This document shows positions 44,054 through 58,047 of a DNA stretch of 61,950 nt, in pieces. Where the stretch lies: positions 1 to 61,950 of the forward strand of contig JNEN01000913.1 of NCBI GenBank assembly GCA_000697355.1, read 5' to 3'. Under the pieces are notes generated by a model, which was not told where the DNA came from, ran no database searches, and worked only from the letters and a program-made list of their open reading frames with translations. A program made the translations under genes and the position numbers. How positions within the stretch are numbered: the stretch's first letter is position 1; the number at the start of each line of letters is the position of its first letter. Origin of the DNA: Syncephalastrum monosporum B8922. Its lineage: Eukaryota > Mucoromycota > Mucoromycetes > Mucorales > Syncephalastraceae.

Positions 44054-46210
44054 TCAGGCGGTATGGGACGTTTGGTATATGAAAAAGAATGCGGAGGGGA
44101 TATGACAAGACTCTAGGTATGCTTGTTGTTTGTGGTATAAGAGAGAGTGAGAAGAGTGAAAGAGGTGTAAATAAAAGGTAAAAAGGTAAAACAAAAAAAA
44201 TACGAGAGAGAGAAATAAGTCTGTGGAAAGAAGAGAGAAAGGTTAGTTTTTCCGGAAAGAGAAAACGCGAAGCGAAGAGACACGTTTTGGCTGAGCTATA
44301 CTCTATACTCTACTCTCTATACTCACTCACTCATACATGCGCACTACATACATTATGTACTTGCCGCTTTTAACACTGCCCCGACGTCTTTTTTTTTTTT
44401 TTTTTTGGTTCAGTTGTTGTTGTTACCTTTCCACACTCTTTCCTTTGCCATTTCCTTTCCCTTATTTTTTTTTTCTCGTGCATTGACCTATCTGCTTTTT
44501 GCTCCGAGAATGCGATGCCCCTTCACCCTGTCCCTCACCTTGGCTGTTTGTCATTCTATGCTGAGGCTGAAACAAAATCGTCACTCTTTTCCTTCACCCA
44601 TAGTATGCTTCGTCCCACCGCTAGAGGAAATAAAGCCTTGTATACCATTGGGTCCATGGACAAATTGCGCTTGTTTTGAGACGCTAAAAAAAGTTAGGTA
44701 AAACTAGGAAATATTCTCGTTGGTATATGTAACCGTGAAATGCGTGCGACACACCTTCCAATGGGCATTTTTTAGTTTGCTATACAAAGAATATAAAAAA
44801 AAAATGGCTACACAAAACCAAAAACAGGGTTGTGCACATTCCATTACATAAAAGAGGATGCATAAAAATAATAATAAACCTTCACCATACCCTCAATCTT
44901 GCATAGCATATTCTTTTAACCCGCATTACAAATGCGCTATTGAATAGGTGCCCGAGCATCCTTCTTTCTATTTCCACTTTTGTAAGGTGGAAAAAAAAAG
45001 AGACATGTGTCACGAGGCGTCATTCTCAACAACCTGCATATGCGAGTCATGGTCTCCTATATCACGCATGGACACCTAGGCAACAGCGGCAGAGATGTCA
45101 CCAAGTGTTATCCTAAGGCATGTCAGTGCACTACAAAAAACGGAGAAATTGAAACGTGGAGCAATGCTTTCAATAGGGCGGTGTTTTCTCCCTCCAATTG
45201 AAATCTATGGTCACTATGGACAGCTACGCATACCAGTTCAGTTTCTCCTGTAAGCGTAGCAATAATTTCTTTCCTACGATATACATACAGTCTTTGACTT
45301 ACAATTTTAGGTACATATCACGTACTTTATACACGAATCTGTGTCATGGAGATACACTACATATCCTTCTACTACCAGACTATAATCCTTATGTACTGTA
45401 TCATATTGTTTAAGATGAACGAATCTGTATTCGCACGCATGGATTGTCGATGTGTCGAGATGATGAGTCATGAGGCATATCATTACTTTACAGATAGTAC
45501 GACAGTACATGTGCCCGACATTAAGCCGCACGACCTCACGGAGTAATCGGCAAACACTAACCATCGGTGTGCTCAGAAAGGACTGATTGTCCTCGTAACG
45601 GTGTGCAAGCGCAGCCATGCTAAAGTACCTGCAAAGTCATCTTGCTGACAGTCTGTGGTACGCGGGATCAACTATAAATATAAACACTAAAGAATGAAGT
45701 CTGCGGGGCATGTCACTTTCTACTGCTGGCTGCGCATACGTCGTGGTCACATGTGAACTGCGAGCATTGGCAGTGCTACACTGAGAGTCACCTTCTCTCT
45801 GGCGAAACATACATGCAAGCTTCCACATGATATGCCCTCTCACCAGACAGTAGATTATATATAAAGATAATTATTGATCTATTTCAGAAAGATCAGCTAT
45901 AATATTGCGCGCTCCCCATCGGTGGATCCGACACAAACAGGTTGTAAAACAGTAGTAGTGTGACGAACGAAGGCACAGTACCTTTTATTCTTGTAGAGGC
46001 TATAACTAGCCTACAAAATTTAGCAGCATCGATTGCAAGCATGCAGTATTAGTAATGAAGAGGCATAGGCGCTACTACATTCACAAGACAGGTACCAAAC
46101 ATAGAGAGAGAAGAGGAGGTGATGCTATCATGATGAATTTATGATACGATGGATTGAATGATCGGAGCATGTGCTCCATAAGGATCCTCGTGACACACAA
46201 GCACACATTA
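44054..46210. other. Long intergenic region, no gene recognised
   Basis: About 2.1 kb. The first ~350 bp, upstream of the KH gene, hold GA and CTATACT-like simple repeats (near 44300). The remainder is AT-rich with only short frames of no similarity. Confidence 0.5.
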
Positions 46211-49200
46211 ATGACTGTTGCTCCTTTTGAGTATACCATATTATGCAAGGTAATTGCATCCTAATCACTCTTCAACAGCTAACTGATGCATTGAAAGGAA
46301 AACGCAGTCTCTTTCGTCCAAAGAAAGGTACACTCAACTTCATAGGTTCCGCCTCTCCCCTCTAATTCTGTTATAACAAGTGCGATTCCTTTCATTTACC
46401 AATGGAGGCAGCACCACTACCAGTAATATAACGACGCATGACGATACCGTCTCCGGTGATACCACCCTCGATACCCTTACCCACGTTACCCCGAAACGCG
46501 ATAGAGAAGATGCGACGCTGAGTTGGCTCCTGCTCGACTACAAGAAACACCTTGATCAGGTTGCCGAGATTCAGGAAACGATCGAGCACATGCAGGGCTC
46601 TGAGGACGGCGTCGTGAAGCGACTCTGGCAGATAAAGACAGAGACGAAGCCATTGGAAGGCAAATGCGGTGATGGCCAGCTCATCAGGCACGATTTCACC
46701 TATATCCAGGCAAAATATCAACACACAGAGAGCCCGCGCCTCCATCACACGCTTCACAAACTGCACAGCGATGTCAATGCTGCCCTTTACCGCCGTCTTT
46801 TCGAGGCCAAGATGGCCAGGATGATGGCACAAGCATACATTGATGATACTCTCTGGGCTCTGCCCTGCCGCACGCGTCTCTCGAAAAGCATCGAGCCGCC
46901 CGTGCCTAGTCAACCGTCGGATATCGCCATGCTCGAAAGCCTCCTCGACGCGCTCTTTTCGGCCGAACGCAGCGAAACACCCGCATCCAACGACACACAA
47001 CTCCCTGAATCCGTTTTTCTTCAAGATGTCCGCGCTTGGCTGATACACGTGGGTGGTGTCTACCTGCGTGTGGCATCTTACCGCGAACGAACCTACCTAC
47101 TCGTCCAGCTGTTACGCACCTCCAATGTCCATTGGGCGATGCCATTAGTGCAGTGCAGCACGGTCGACCAGCTGATCCCAGCCTTGCGCCTGATATTCGA
47201 CGAAGAGCGCTACGTCGACGGTCCTCGCTGGTCCGAGGACGACTTTCTGGCTGCCCTCGACCAGATCGTGATTGCACACACCTACAATACCGTGGTGGAT
47301 GCCATGATAGACGATGCACAAAACTTTGATCCTGTGTTCCAGTTCTCCAACAGCCTTCTGAGCGCGATCGAGATGGGCATCCAGATGTCTTTTCGTCATG
47401 AATATCGAAATCTCACGAAACGCCTCGCGCAGACAGTTTGCAAAATGGCCCAGATCTTGGCCGACCGCCACGACCCCTTGCAGTCCTATCAGCCCTATAT
47501 GGACGACTTTGTGTGGCAGATCATGGACAGCTATCTAGAGATTGATGATGCCTGGCACTTTCTGCCCAACCTCCCTTACCATGTTCTGTCGATTCGTACA
47601 CTGTGGAAGATGATGCTCCGCCTTCTCGACTGTGCAGCTACAAGCGAACCCCTGCCTGACTTACTCCACCATTTACCTGATATATCTCGCTTTGCGACTA
47701 CCCTAGCCGACGACCAGGTCCTGGGTATCTTTATGCTGGGTTGTCTGTCCAATGTGATCAGCTCTGTGCCTCCGAACGCCGAACAAACAGCCCAACAAGA
47801 TACGACGCCCGCGAGCTTGATTGCGATCGTTGCCTATGCCTTGTTTACAGTCGCCTTTGTAGACGAGCGTATTAAGGATACTTATTACAAGGATGTGCGT
47901 GACAATTTCGGCTCCATATGCAGCAAGCACCCGTTTGTGATTTCCCTTCTGCTGCGCTGGACCATGGATCACTTTAGCAAGATGGAGCGTATGGCGCTCT
48001 ACCTTTTCCGCTCCTTGCCGCTCCACAAATGGCACGCACTCAAGGAAGACCTCGTCCTTTTGCATCAGCTCCTTTGCCAAGGCAACGAAGCCCAAACAGC
48101 CTTTGCTCGTTATGTCATTGAGAACCTGAATTTTGGATATCAGCACGAAAAGACAAGCACCTCAAAGTCGCAACCGTGGATGCCGCAGAAACAGCCTTTC
48201 CTTTCTTACGATGTCCTCGAAGAGCTCGCCTTTCTACTCTTGGATGCCTGCCAGATATACCAGCCCCTGCCCGATGCAGACAAGAACGCCCATCTCATTG
48301 GCACCGTTTCCACCGCCGTATCAAGTTACCTACCCACCACCACCCAAATGTTCCTGACAGCCGCCACGCGAGCCGCCTACGGACGCGGCGATAGCAACGA
48401 AGGCGAGTTTGTCGCCTGGTCATGGCGCATTGCTCTGAAGCTCAAGCTCTATGACTGTCCCCTCTCGTCACGCGCGTCCGATATCGAGAAATCCATCACG
48501 GGCACTTTTATTCGAGACATGCTGCACCATCCATCCGACCCAATCGCCTCGCACGGCTCGCTGCTCGTATACATTTCGTTCATGCTGTCGGCCACGAGCC
48601 GGCATTTTCTGGGGTTTGAGAGTGGCGATGGATGGGACAAGTTGCTCCTCGTCCTGCGGCGCGGCCCAGCCGAGGCGGCCATCGAGATGCTGGCCGAAAT
48701 CGTCCCTGCCTTTGCATATATGCATGGCGACGACTTCTTCAACGACCCGAGTGTGGCCAACTTTTTGCGGCAAATGATTGACCTCAAAGCCGACCCGATG
48801 CTCAAAAAAGCAGGCGAACGGATGCTCACGCCAGAATCAGGCGTATGCTCTGGCATCGATCTCGTCCTGGGCTCGCACGTATGGCAAGGCATGCTGATTG
48901 ATTCAGTCAGCAATCTGTTGGATGCGTCTGGACGTGGCTTTTCGTACTGCGACCTCATCCTGCACTCGTGGTTGCGCACCGTGTTTCGCAAGCACGACTG
49001 GATGTGGAACGAACCTTACGTGACGCTGATGGATACCTTGTGCAAGTGGGCGTTTATCCAAGGCAAACGTGACATGGTGCAGTTCCTCCTCGTGGAAGAG
49101 TACAAGGCACTTCAGCAAGCTGCGTCGGTGTCGCCCAAGCTCGGTCCTGCCGGTCAGCAGCGTACCCAAGCTATGCGGTTCATCAAAAGCATGTTGCCCG

Positions 49201-52200
49201 ATGCGACTTACGCAAGCCTTTTGGTGGGCGAATGGTCGCTGCTGTCGGTCACTAATAACGTGTTCCGCACGCCCGGCGTAGAGCAGAACTCGCTCTGGTT
49301 CGCATTCGAGGTGCTCATGCTTGAAACTGCACAGGAAAGTTCCTTTCGCAAGCAGCTCGCCCAGGCCATGCCCGACAAGGTGGACGATCTCCAGACCTTT
49401 GTCAAGACATCCCAAATACAGGCGCAGCGGCCACCCGAGTTTTTTGCTGCCTACCGATGGCTTCAGCACGCCCTGGCTTGTCCGCTCGACCACCCGCTTA
49501 TGCCACTGTTTCTACAGCTCTTCTTTTCGCTCTACTTTGCCAATGCCAAGATCAACGAGAAACGTGTATTTTATGTCCACCCTTTCTTCGGCAAGAAGCA
49601 AGCACTGCTCGGCAAGCTGCGGGACCATATCGCACAGCTGCAGACCTACCACGGGCAGCGCCAGTCTGATAAGGATGACCCGGAGGATGCTTTGCAGCAC
49701 GAGACACTACGCAAGACGTATTACGCCATGTGGCTCTGGCTAGGCAATGCGGACTTGACCAAGGAAGGCGACGTGGAAGATAGCCTGCCCAATCACTGCT
49801 GTCCGGAACGCCTGCGTCTGTGCCGACAGGCTACGCATGATGAGGCGTGGGAAGAGGACCGCCCTTGGAATACTGCTGACTTGCTCTGGCTGGATTTGGT
49901 CCCCCGTGAACGACTCAAGCAAGAATTCCTTGCGTTCCCGTGGGTGGGATCTAACAAGTTCCGCAAAACGGCGCCCCCGCCTAGCACGCCTTCGGTGAGA
50001 TCCATCGAGCCGCCAAGGCGACATGCGGTCCAGACCACGCCCGCTCCCGCGTTGCAGCTGAATAAGCCCGTGCAAGCCCTGTCATCCGAGGACATGGCTA
50101 GCGCGACAGCCGAGTCTCTTTTGAGTGGCCTCGTCGAGACCCTGCATCAGCACGCTGAACGATTCCAAAACCACATGCTCAAGCAGCGCGAGCTCGACGA
50201 GGCTTACGTTGCTGATTTGACCTCGCTCTATGTGGACGTCTCGGGAACGCAACAGCACGTCGAGGCGGCCTGTACCAAGCAGAGCCAATGCAAAAAGCCA
50301 GCGACGTGGGACTTCACCGTGGAGTGCGTCAAAATGGACTCGCATGTCCGCCAAAATCTCGAGACGAACCGCGCGGAGGCGGAACGCATGATTTTCCGCT
50401 CGGTGGATACCCGGATTGGCGTGCAAGCCTTGCTCGCCTACCGCAAGGTGGATGCCGTCGTCCAAGAATCCTATTCGGCACGGCGCCAGAAGGGGATGGT
50501 GCAGCTAGCCTGGTCCTGCTTGGTGTTTTGTCTTGAGCGTCTCACGCAGGAATCGCGCGTTTTTCCACCTTCGAGGCTCGTTGTGCGACACATGAGCCAA
50601 ACGGTGGGTCAGCTCATTTCGAGCGACCCCGTGTACGTCAGCAAGTTTCTTGATTTGTGCCAAGCCGACCCGTACCGTGCTGTCCTCGCGTTTGCCGCAT
50701 TTAAGCCGCATGCCGATATGAAACACTGGATGGCGACTCTCAAGCGAGTGCTGACGTTCAAGGACCGGGCCCAAGTCTGCCTCCTATCGGCTTTTGACCC
50801 TGTGGCGTGGTCGGCCACCGTCAACGAAAGCGCGCGAGACACCTTTTATCAGGTCATACTGGAGGCCATGCGGTGTGCGACCCTCGACGCGCCGAACGAT
50901 GAGTCACTGCGGAAACAGCAGACGACGTTGCTTTTCTCCGTCATGAAGGAGAAGCGCGAGCAAGCCAAGCTATTGCAGCGCCTTCTCGCGTGGCTTCTCG
51001 CACTGTGTGAGAGAGATGCCAAGACGGACCCGCAAGCCAATGCAATTGCAGCCATCGTGGATATTTATACACGTAGTTTGGGCGGCAAACCCGAGTGCGT
51101 TGGCGGTGATATGGAGAACCAGAGTACGTCAGCCAGGATCACCCGTGTTGACAAGGCAGAGGCAGCGGAGCTTCTCAGAACGTTAGGCGATTACATGCAA
51201 CAAGATCTGTCCTTGTTCTCCGTACGTTTGTCCCTCCACCGCCTGGCCGTGTGTTTGCTCTCTACTTTGGATGCCAAGTCTGTTTTTTGGGCACGCTTGA
51301 GCAGTTGCTTTCATCCCTGGCTCCTGGTGGATGCCATGGCCCTGCAGGCCTATTGCCACCTCATTCAACAAGCGTTTGCACGGTGGGCGAATGCGACTGA
51401 CAAGGCCGAGCTGCTTGATCACGTTTTTGGCCATTATCATACCCTGATCTTGCCACACGTCTGCGAAAGCGAATCCATGCGGCGTCTTGCCGAAGCGTTG
51501 GAGACGCTGGATTGGAGTGCGTTTGCCTTGTCGACTGACCACATGCAGCGCATCCGGCAGACATATTGGACTTTGAGCGGCGACAAACGATGGACCTATC
51601 TCGACTTTGTGTGGCGCTCAGCCCTGATCCGGAAGGATGCCATCGCCCTGATACACAGTCCCTATGACGCGACAGCGCTGGCATTTCTCTTTTGTCGCGA
51701 TGCCGATCATGTATGGGCGGATTCGGACGAGCGCAAGCAAGCACTGGCCGCCCTGTGGCAGGCTGCGCGCGATTCTGGACAGCTTTCTACGGATGAGATG
51801 GGCAGGATTGCTCGCCAGTACGGTCAACAGCAGCAAGCGACCTCTCCCATGCCGAATTCGCCCAGCGAGCTCAAAGAGGACGTGCCCCTCGCTGTTAGTA
51901 TTCGCTGGATGTCTGACCTAACTGGTTTCGAAGAGAAAGGCACGATGGAGCGGAAACGCATTTACAGCGACTTTGTTCTGGGTATGCTCACAAGAGACAC
52001 ACCCAAAGAAGTACAGTCGCGGTGGCTGCTCTGGATGTGCCAAAAGCTAGACGCGACCTGCAAGTCGGACGACCAGACGGTATTGATTGCGCTACTAGCG
52101 GGCATGACGCGCGAGGAGGCATGGTTCGAGGCCCTCCATACCATTGTGGACCAAATGGACTCGACAACCTGGGTGGCCTGTCTTTTTGCTGCAACAGCCG

Positions 52201-52880
52201 TGCATTTGCCTACGACGGCGCCGCGCGCGGCGTTGATGGAACACTGCGTGGAGCGTTACCTCGTGCTGGCCCCTATGACAGCCGACTGGGCCTGGCTCGC
52301 CCGCCTACTTCCAGCAGAGTTGGACCGGAGCCTGTTGCTGCAGCACTGCCTGGATCACCACCACCTGCTGATCGTGCGCATCTATGGGCAAGCGCAGCGG
52401 ATGGAAAAGAATACCGAGTTGGCGAGCGTGACGGAGGAAATGGCAGCGATTGTATCCATTGCCAAACCGCAACCCAAGTGTGTCTACCTCGCAGAGCACT
52501 TTTCGCAGCTCTACAAGGAGAGTCTCCAGACGGCGCCAGATCGACTGGTGGCGAGCATCGTGTCGTTTGCAAGGACGGCTCAGCGCTGGGCCAAGGAGGA
52601 CACTTTTGGCTCGGATTGGAAAACATTTGCGGTGCTGCTCACCGCTTTTCTGAGCAGGCGCCTTGAAGGTGTCTTGGGATCCAGCCCGGACGACAGAGCC
52701 TTGGAGGTGCTGATCAAAGTGAGCTCCAAGAAAGCGAAATCGGTCAGCAAGGAGAGGCAGCATCTCAGCGAAGCCGTCGACATAGTCAAGGACGAAAAGC
52801 AATGGACGCTAGCACGTCTAGAAGAAGCCGTACAGTTCTTTGCGCAGCCATTGATGCAACACCCTGTGTTCACACCATAA
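46211..52880 (+). CDS. EPG5: EPG5 homologue (autophagosome-lysosome tether), ~2195 aa
   Basis: EPG5 is a Rab7 effector that tethers autophagosomes to late endosomes/lysosomes in animals. The main exon runs 46381-52880 without interruption (~2166 codons). The N-terminal part aligns block by block with EPG5 as recalled: WLLLDYKKHLDQ, VKRLWQIKTE, a Gly-x-Cys-x-Asp, and LFEAK. A mid-protein RVFYVHPFFGKKQALLGKL and a later Trp-Leu-x-(Asn/Asp) block also fit. The frame has no ATG before the homology starts. Phase-compatible 5' exons are 46279-46327 (intron 46328-46380) and 46211-46249. The latter needs a 29-nt intron, so the start is uncertain. Mostly alpha-helical; no catalytic motif. Confidence 0.82.
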
Positions 52881-53019
52881 AAATGCTTTTTCATGCGAAT
52901 TTCGTGATTTAATTTGGGGCGCGTATTTCTCTATCCAAACGCGAGCGACCGCGTTTGTGGTCCGCTTTTCTTGTTTCGTCCATTATCAGTCCTAGCCTTC
53001 CAAACAGCCGCCCTGATCG

Positions 53020-54671
53020 ATGGACCCATCCAAGATCTTTACCGACGAGGAAAAGAATTATCTAAACAATGAGCTTGGAAAGGGCATCGGTCCCGAGTTC
53101 ATCGCTTATAGGACTGGCGCAGGTACACTTTTCCCATTACTGCTGATTACTACTTGAGACGGTAACCTTACGACTTCATCTCTAAAAAGCGGGTCAACGG
53201 TTCACGTACATTGAAGGAAAGACAGTCATTCAGCTGTTAAACAAGTTCTTTGGCTTCAATGGTTGGAAAACGGAAATCAGGGGCACCACAGTAGACTTTG
53301 TGCGTTTGCTGAGAAGACGTGGTCAACCTTGTACTCACACATGCACTAGTGCGATATCACACCCAATGGTCATATCAGTGTGGGTGTCTCTGCCATTGTT
53401 CGCGTCACTCTAAAAGATGGCACATATCACGAGGTATGATGTTCTATAAATTAAGGACGCGAGTGACTGATACAGAAGCTTCAGGACATTGGCTATGGCA
53501 GCCTGGAGAATGGCAAGAGCAAAGCAAACGCCTTTGAAAAGGTACCGACCTGGATACCCGACGATGGCCGATACTCATGTACTCTACTTTGATAGGCGAA
53601 GAAGGAAGCGGTTACGGATGCCATGAAGCGCGCGGCTAGGATGTTTGGCGATGCCGTCGGCAACTGCCTCTATGATAAAAGATTTTTGCAAGGAATACAA
53701 AACATGAAGGCTCCTCTGGTACATCGTATGCCAACGCAGAAAAACAGGAACGTACCAACGCTGGCATGCATAATCCAATTTAGATACCATTCGACCCTAA
53801 AAACCTCCACCGACTGGATTCTGTCGCACCAAATGGTGCTGCTGGCCCATCTAAAGGACAGCCAGGACTAGGACAGAACTCGTCTGAGACAAGCGCTAGC
53901 TTAGCCAAAGAAGCCCCTGCCACTCCCACCGCCGTGCTGCCTCAACAACGCAAAGATCCTAATCTTTCTTCCAGTCGACCTACAGCTGCGAAAAACTCGC
54001 CGCCTTCCTCTTCACTGAACTTGAAAACAGCCCAGAATCAGTCCAACGCAAGCTCCTCCACACGTTCGCCTGCTCATACTTCTGCAAATAAGCACGTAGA
54101 GCCTGCAGCCTCACGTTCAGGCGGTACCCGACGGAGCAGCAGACGTTCGGTGCAAGCAGCCAACCCCGGTAGAAGTGCCCATGGGGCGACCGAGACCGAG
54201 GAACCTGTCTGCTGTGACGTGATGCCCGCAGACCTCCAGCGCGTCCACAGCAGCTCCTTTCACGAACCCCGGGAAAGAACAGCTGAAACAGAATCAGACG
54301 TATTTTCCAGCTTTACAATGGGTAAGGCGGATGAACGGTAAATGGATAGTATATTTATATTTCTGGGCAGACGAGCAAGATGAGCTCTTTAAACACCTCG
54401 ATGATTTTGATAAGCCGGATACGCAGCTCCCCAGCGATGCGATGGAGAATGGTCTATCGTGAGGCATTTTAACACCTGCGGATAATACATGTGGGCTCAC
54501 TGAAGCCATCTAGATTTTCATGCTCGTCAGGCATTTTGAGGACTGAGCAGCGATCAGTCAAAAGATCGAAGTAAGTAAATCTCGCTCATATCTCAGCATG
54601 CTTTGACCGACCTTTGCTTTTCATGTTCTAGCCCACAACCGAATTCCGGCGCCCCGCCGCGAAAACGATAA
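53020..54671 (+). CDS. RAD52: DNA recombination/repair protein Rad52
   Basis: Mediator of Rad51 loading and single-strand annealing in homologous recombination; nuclear. Nine exons: 53020-53122, 53190-53299, 53350-53433, 53485-53541, 53596-53718, 53784-54321, 54371-54458, 54514-54570 and 54632-54671. They total 399 aa. The conserved N-terminal ring domain shows [66 protein letters not shown] and GNCLYDK in family order. The C-terminal half is Ser/Thr/Ala-rich and ends in PPRKR, a likely nuclear signal. The last two exons were added because an earlier TGA lies inside a GT-AG intron. Confidence 0.94.
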
Positions 54672-57195
54672 ACCTCAATCTAGATAATGATTTCCTTCAT
54701 CATATACGACTATACACCACCAGCTTCGTCATGATAGACAATATCCATACATATGTGTTTATGTAGTACTTGTCTTGGTAACTTCAATATAATGCACATA
54801 GCCACAATCATGTATACGTCTGCAGCTGATGACGCTTTCCACATCAGCATTTTCGAGAAGACGAAACACGCCGACGTCGGGAAGAGTACAACCGATTCAT
54901 TCTAGAATCCTTCTGCTGTTATAAGCGAAGTGTAGAAGATTTATTGCAGAACTTTTGCTAATCTTACCCGTTTCTCGTAGTATTGTCTATAAGTTTAAGA
55001 GAACGCATTGTAATGTATCTCAGCCCAAAGAAAGAAACACTTAGCAAACGTCAGAAAAGATGTGGTTGCTCCAGCAACGGCAGTATATTCTGTGACGAAT
55101 CAGCCTCTCACATTAATTCAAGCTACGTATGGCTTAGTCAGAGAAGGGACTTCATGCTGCAGTCATAGTCCCTACAACAAAACAACGCAATATGGTGTTC
55201 TATAAGTGCCATATCCGTAATTGGCTTGACTAATGTCAGCTTGAACGTTCCAAAGCGTATTAAAGATAAAAAGCTTGAGACACAACCGATGCTGACAGCA
55301 TAGGGGCAAAGCTTTTGAAAGGAAACTTTTGATCTAATGCACAAGTATTCCAAAACGAAGGATCACTATAGGATAACGCTTCTATCCATAGCATAATTGA
55401 TACAGTCAGATATAACAACTCTCGGGGATACCGATACAATTATCTTCCTTCATATTCTCCTGAAGTGGATCCGATTGAGCGGTTCTAGTTGTCAATAATA
55501 AAGTTAAGCGGACGAATTTCTCGAAGAAATGCTTGCATGTTATTAAGGGTTTCGTTTCACGTTCTGCCAAGTGTTTTGACAAATATCCAAGCAGGGAAAG
55601 GCTATATAATGTACCAGTAAGATTGTAATTATGCTTCCGGAATACCACATATTCAAAAGAAAAGAAAAGCAAGAGACCAGCTCTTTGGTAAGCTGATCAC
55701 CTCTATTGTTGTTGCTGTTCTTTTCTTTCTATGTTCTAGTCCCCTTTACTTTGAATGAGCCAAAACGTCGCCATATTTACGCACAGTCATGGACCCATTT
55801 TAATTGTCCTCTAAATGTTTTCAAGCGTTTACGGGCGCAGCATCGATATTTGTGTCCTCCTTCGCTTTCCCTCTTCCTCCAGCCTCTTGACTATGACGCA
55901 TATCGTTATAGCTTAATGCCCGTTTATATTATTATCCCTTTCTCTCAGACAGTGGCGAAGACAATAGACGACTATAGACACGTGAGAACTGGGAACACTC
56001 ACCCTCTTCTAATATTTTGCCCTCATACCCGCCTGGCCTTGTACATGATAGCCAATAGGGTCACAACATAAACTTTGTTTTGTTCCTTTCTTGCTGCTTT
56101 TACAGACCACTTTCCATCATTTTTGCTTGTGCCGCTCCCACGGTTCATACATCCCATTATCTGCGTTTTGCGTTATTTTCTCACACTGACGCGCTTCACT
56201 CGATGAAATGAAAGAATAATGCATATGCGCTGATTTTAAACAAAAAAGACCACGAGAGTCTCTGGCACTGTATACTTTATCCATTGTTATACTCTTATGC
56301 ACTTATAATGACATGAGGCAGTATAATATGCAGATACGTCTACATGTTAGTCACACATCATACTGCCATATTGATTCATTGTATCCCATTTGTTTTCATA
56401 GCCCGGTACTATAGTAATCACCTTATGACTGTACTCACAAAGATTGTCTACATACAGTACACGCTGCTTTTGGGTGAGTATTTGTATGGCTCACCAGTTA
56501 TGTGTATGGTATTAGAGTGACTAAAATATGAAACATTGCGAGCTCTGGTTAGCTGGAAAACGCTTTCGCTTCGATATTTGTGGCAAATACTGTATAACTA
56601 TATCTGTGATTAAGAAAAGAGATCGAGGACCCTTTGTTATGCCGAATACGACTTCATTTTTATCTGTGGGTATGCAGGTAACAACGCGACGTATGTAATT
56701 CGCCAGAGATTCACACGGCGAGCATACACCTTAATTTTTCTTTGTTTTTATCCTTTGCAGTAGTAGTAGAGCTCAATAGTCAGTTATAGTGGGAGGAGTA
56801 TGCCAAGGACAGCATGAACTTACCGTGCTCCGGTATATTAGCAGAATGATTACCCATCTTGGCTGTGATGCCATGCGAGAAAGTTTTTAAAGCTCGAACT
56901 GCCCAGCTGAACACAGTGGGTAAAACAGTGCCCGAAACGCTCTTTGTCTCCCTTGTTTGGCAGCCAGCTTATGCGCTTTGTTTCTCGTTTTCATCCTGTA
57001 ATATTGTGCTCTGATAAAAAAATGTAAAACGGATATAATGGTGCGGAAAGATTACTGTTTATGGTGGTGGCAGTGGAGCATGGGTTGACACGATCTGCTA
57101 ACCTCATAAAAGGCGATTTCGAGCTATCCAGTGCTGCACCCTGGAGCCACAGCACTTAGGAGGATGTGTCAATGGAAAATAGGCTGTCGACTTAC
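54672..57195. other. Gene-poor region, no gene recognised
   Basis: About 2.5 kb of AT-rich sequence with short frames only. No repeats, RNA genes or recognisable domains were seen. It marks the transition from the gene-rich core to the degenerate right end. Confidence 0.5.
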
Positions 57196-57425
57196 CACAT
57201 GGAGCCGTTGACGTCGAGAAGCGAAGGGAAGTCGTCAAAATAAAGGTCCCGGTGCACAGCAAGGTCTTTTCCACCGCAGGAAACGAGATAATGATCTAAT
57301 CCGGAGAAACAATGATTGACCACGTTTGCGACTTTTTGGAATCATCCTGCACTGGGGGTCGTTCATATTTTGCTATGGGGTTTCCGTCACAAAAGCGTAC
57401 ATCAGAGCGCTTCCAGTCAACCACA
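57196..57425 (-). pseudogene. Unidentified coding-like fragment
   Basis: Minus-strand translation gives WKRSDVRFCDGNPIAKYE and, after a frame change near 57297, DHYLVSCGGKDLAVHRDLYF, ending at a GTAAGT donor-like site (57195-57190). The sequence has normal protein texture, but no domain is recognised and the two blocks are out of frame. Another minus-strand frame at 57452-57736 may belong to it. Probably a decayed gene; function unknown. Confidence 0.3.
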
Positions 57426-58047
57426 TGCATACATAATTGCTTAAAGTATCCTCACAGGTGACGGCTCCGTTTCAGGGGCTTATTCAGTTTTCCATTGTCA
57501 AATAAATTTAACAACGACGCGCGGTTTCTGAAGCAGTCCTCCACTTCTTTTATCTCTGCATTTCTTTTTATCAACAAAGGACAACAACTATCCTCCCAGA
57601 CTCGAACGTGCTGCCACCCCAAACGAAAGCGCTGCCATAGTCGCTTTCTGACGAAGCCCGTTAACCTGGCGAGCTCATGCAGCGTTTGTCCGCATTGGTT
57701 GGATCGAGGTGAAAGGTCCTTTTGGCAGGCCCGCATTTCTGCTCCTATTACCAGAAAGACTCGGAATCAACATGGATGGTTTCACCTTCCCGGTGCGTTA
57801 TCGGGAATGGATGCACCGCCTGTGCACTGATCCCCCATGGTAGCTTCGACTTATATTTCTTTATATCTCTTTTCTTTTCTCATATTTACGGTATTTAGGC
57901 AGCGAATCTAACGGTCGAGCTGATTCCCGACTGCTAGGACATCAATTTCCTCGCCCTCCAACCCAACACATCGGCACTCCAGCCTGCCTATGCCCCTTGA
58001 AACTGCCAGCCGCACCTTGGGGCCGTAGACCAGGTCATTCGCCTAGC

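Noticed and set aside
45464..45470. TGAGTCA Gcn4-type site
   Set aside because: Lies in a gene-free region with no start codon nearby; consistent with chance.
46380..46382. GTG as start of the 2166-codon EPG5 frame
   Set aside because: It is preceded by an in-frame stop and sits at an acceptor-like AG. A eukaryotic nuclear gene should use ATG in an upstream exon.
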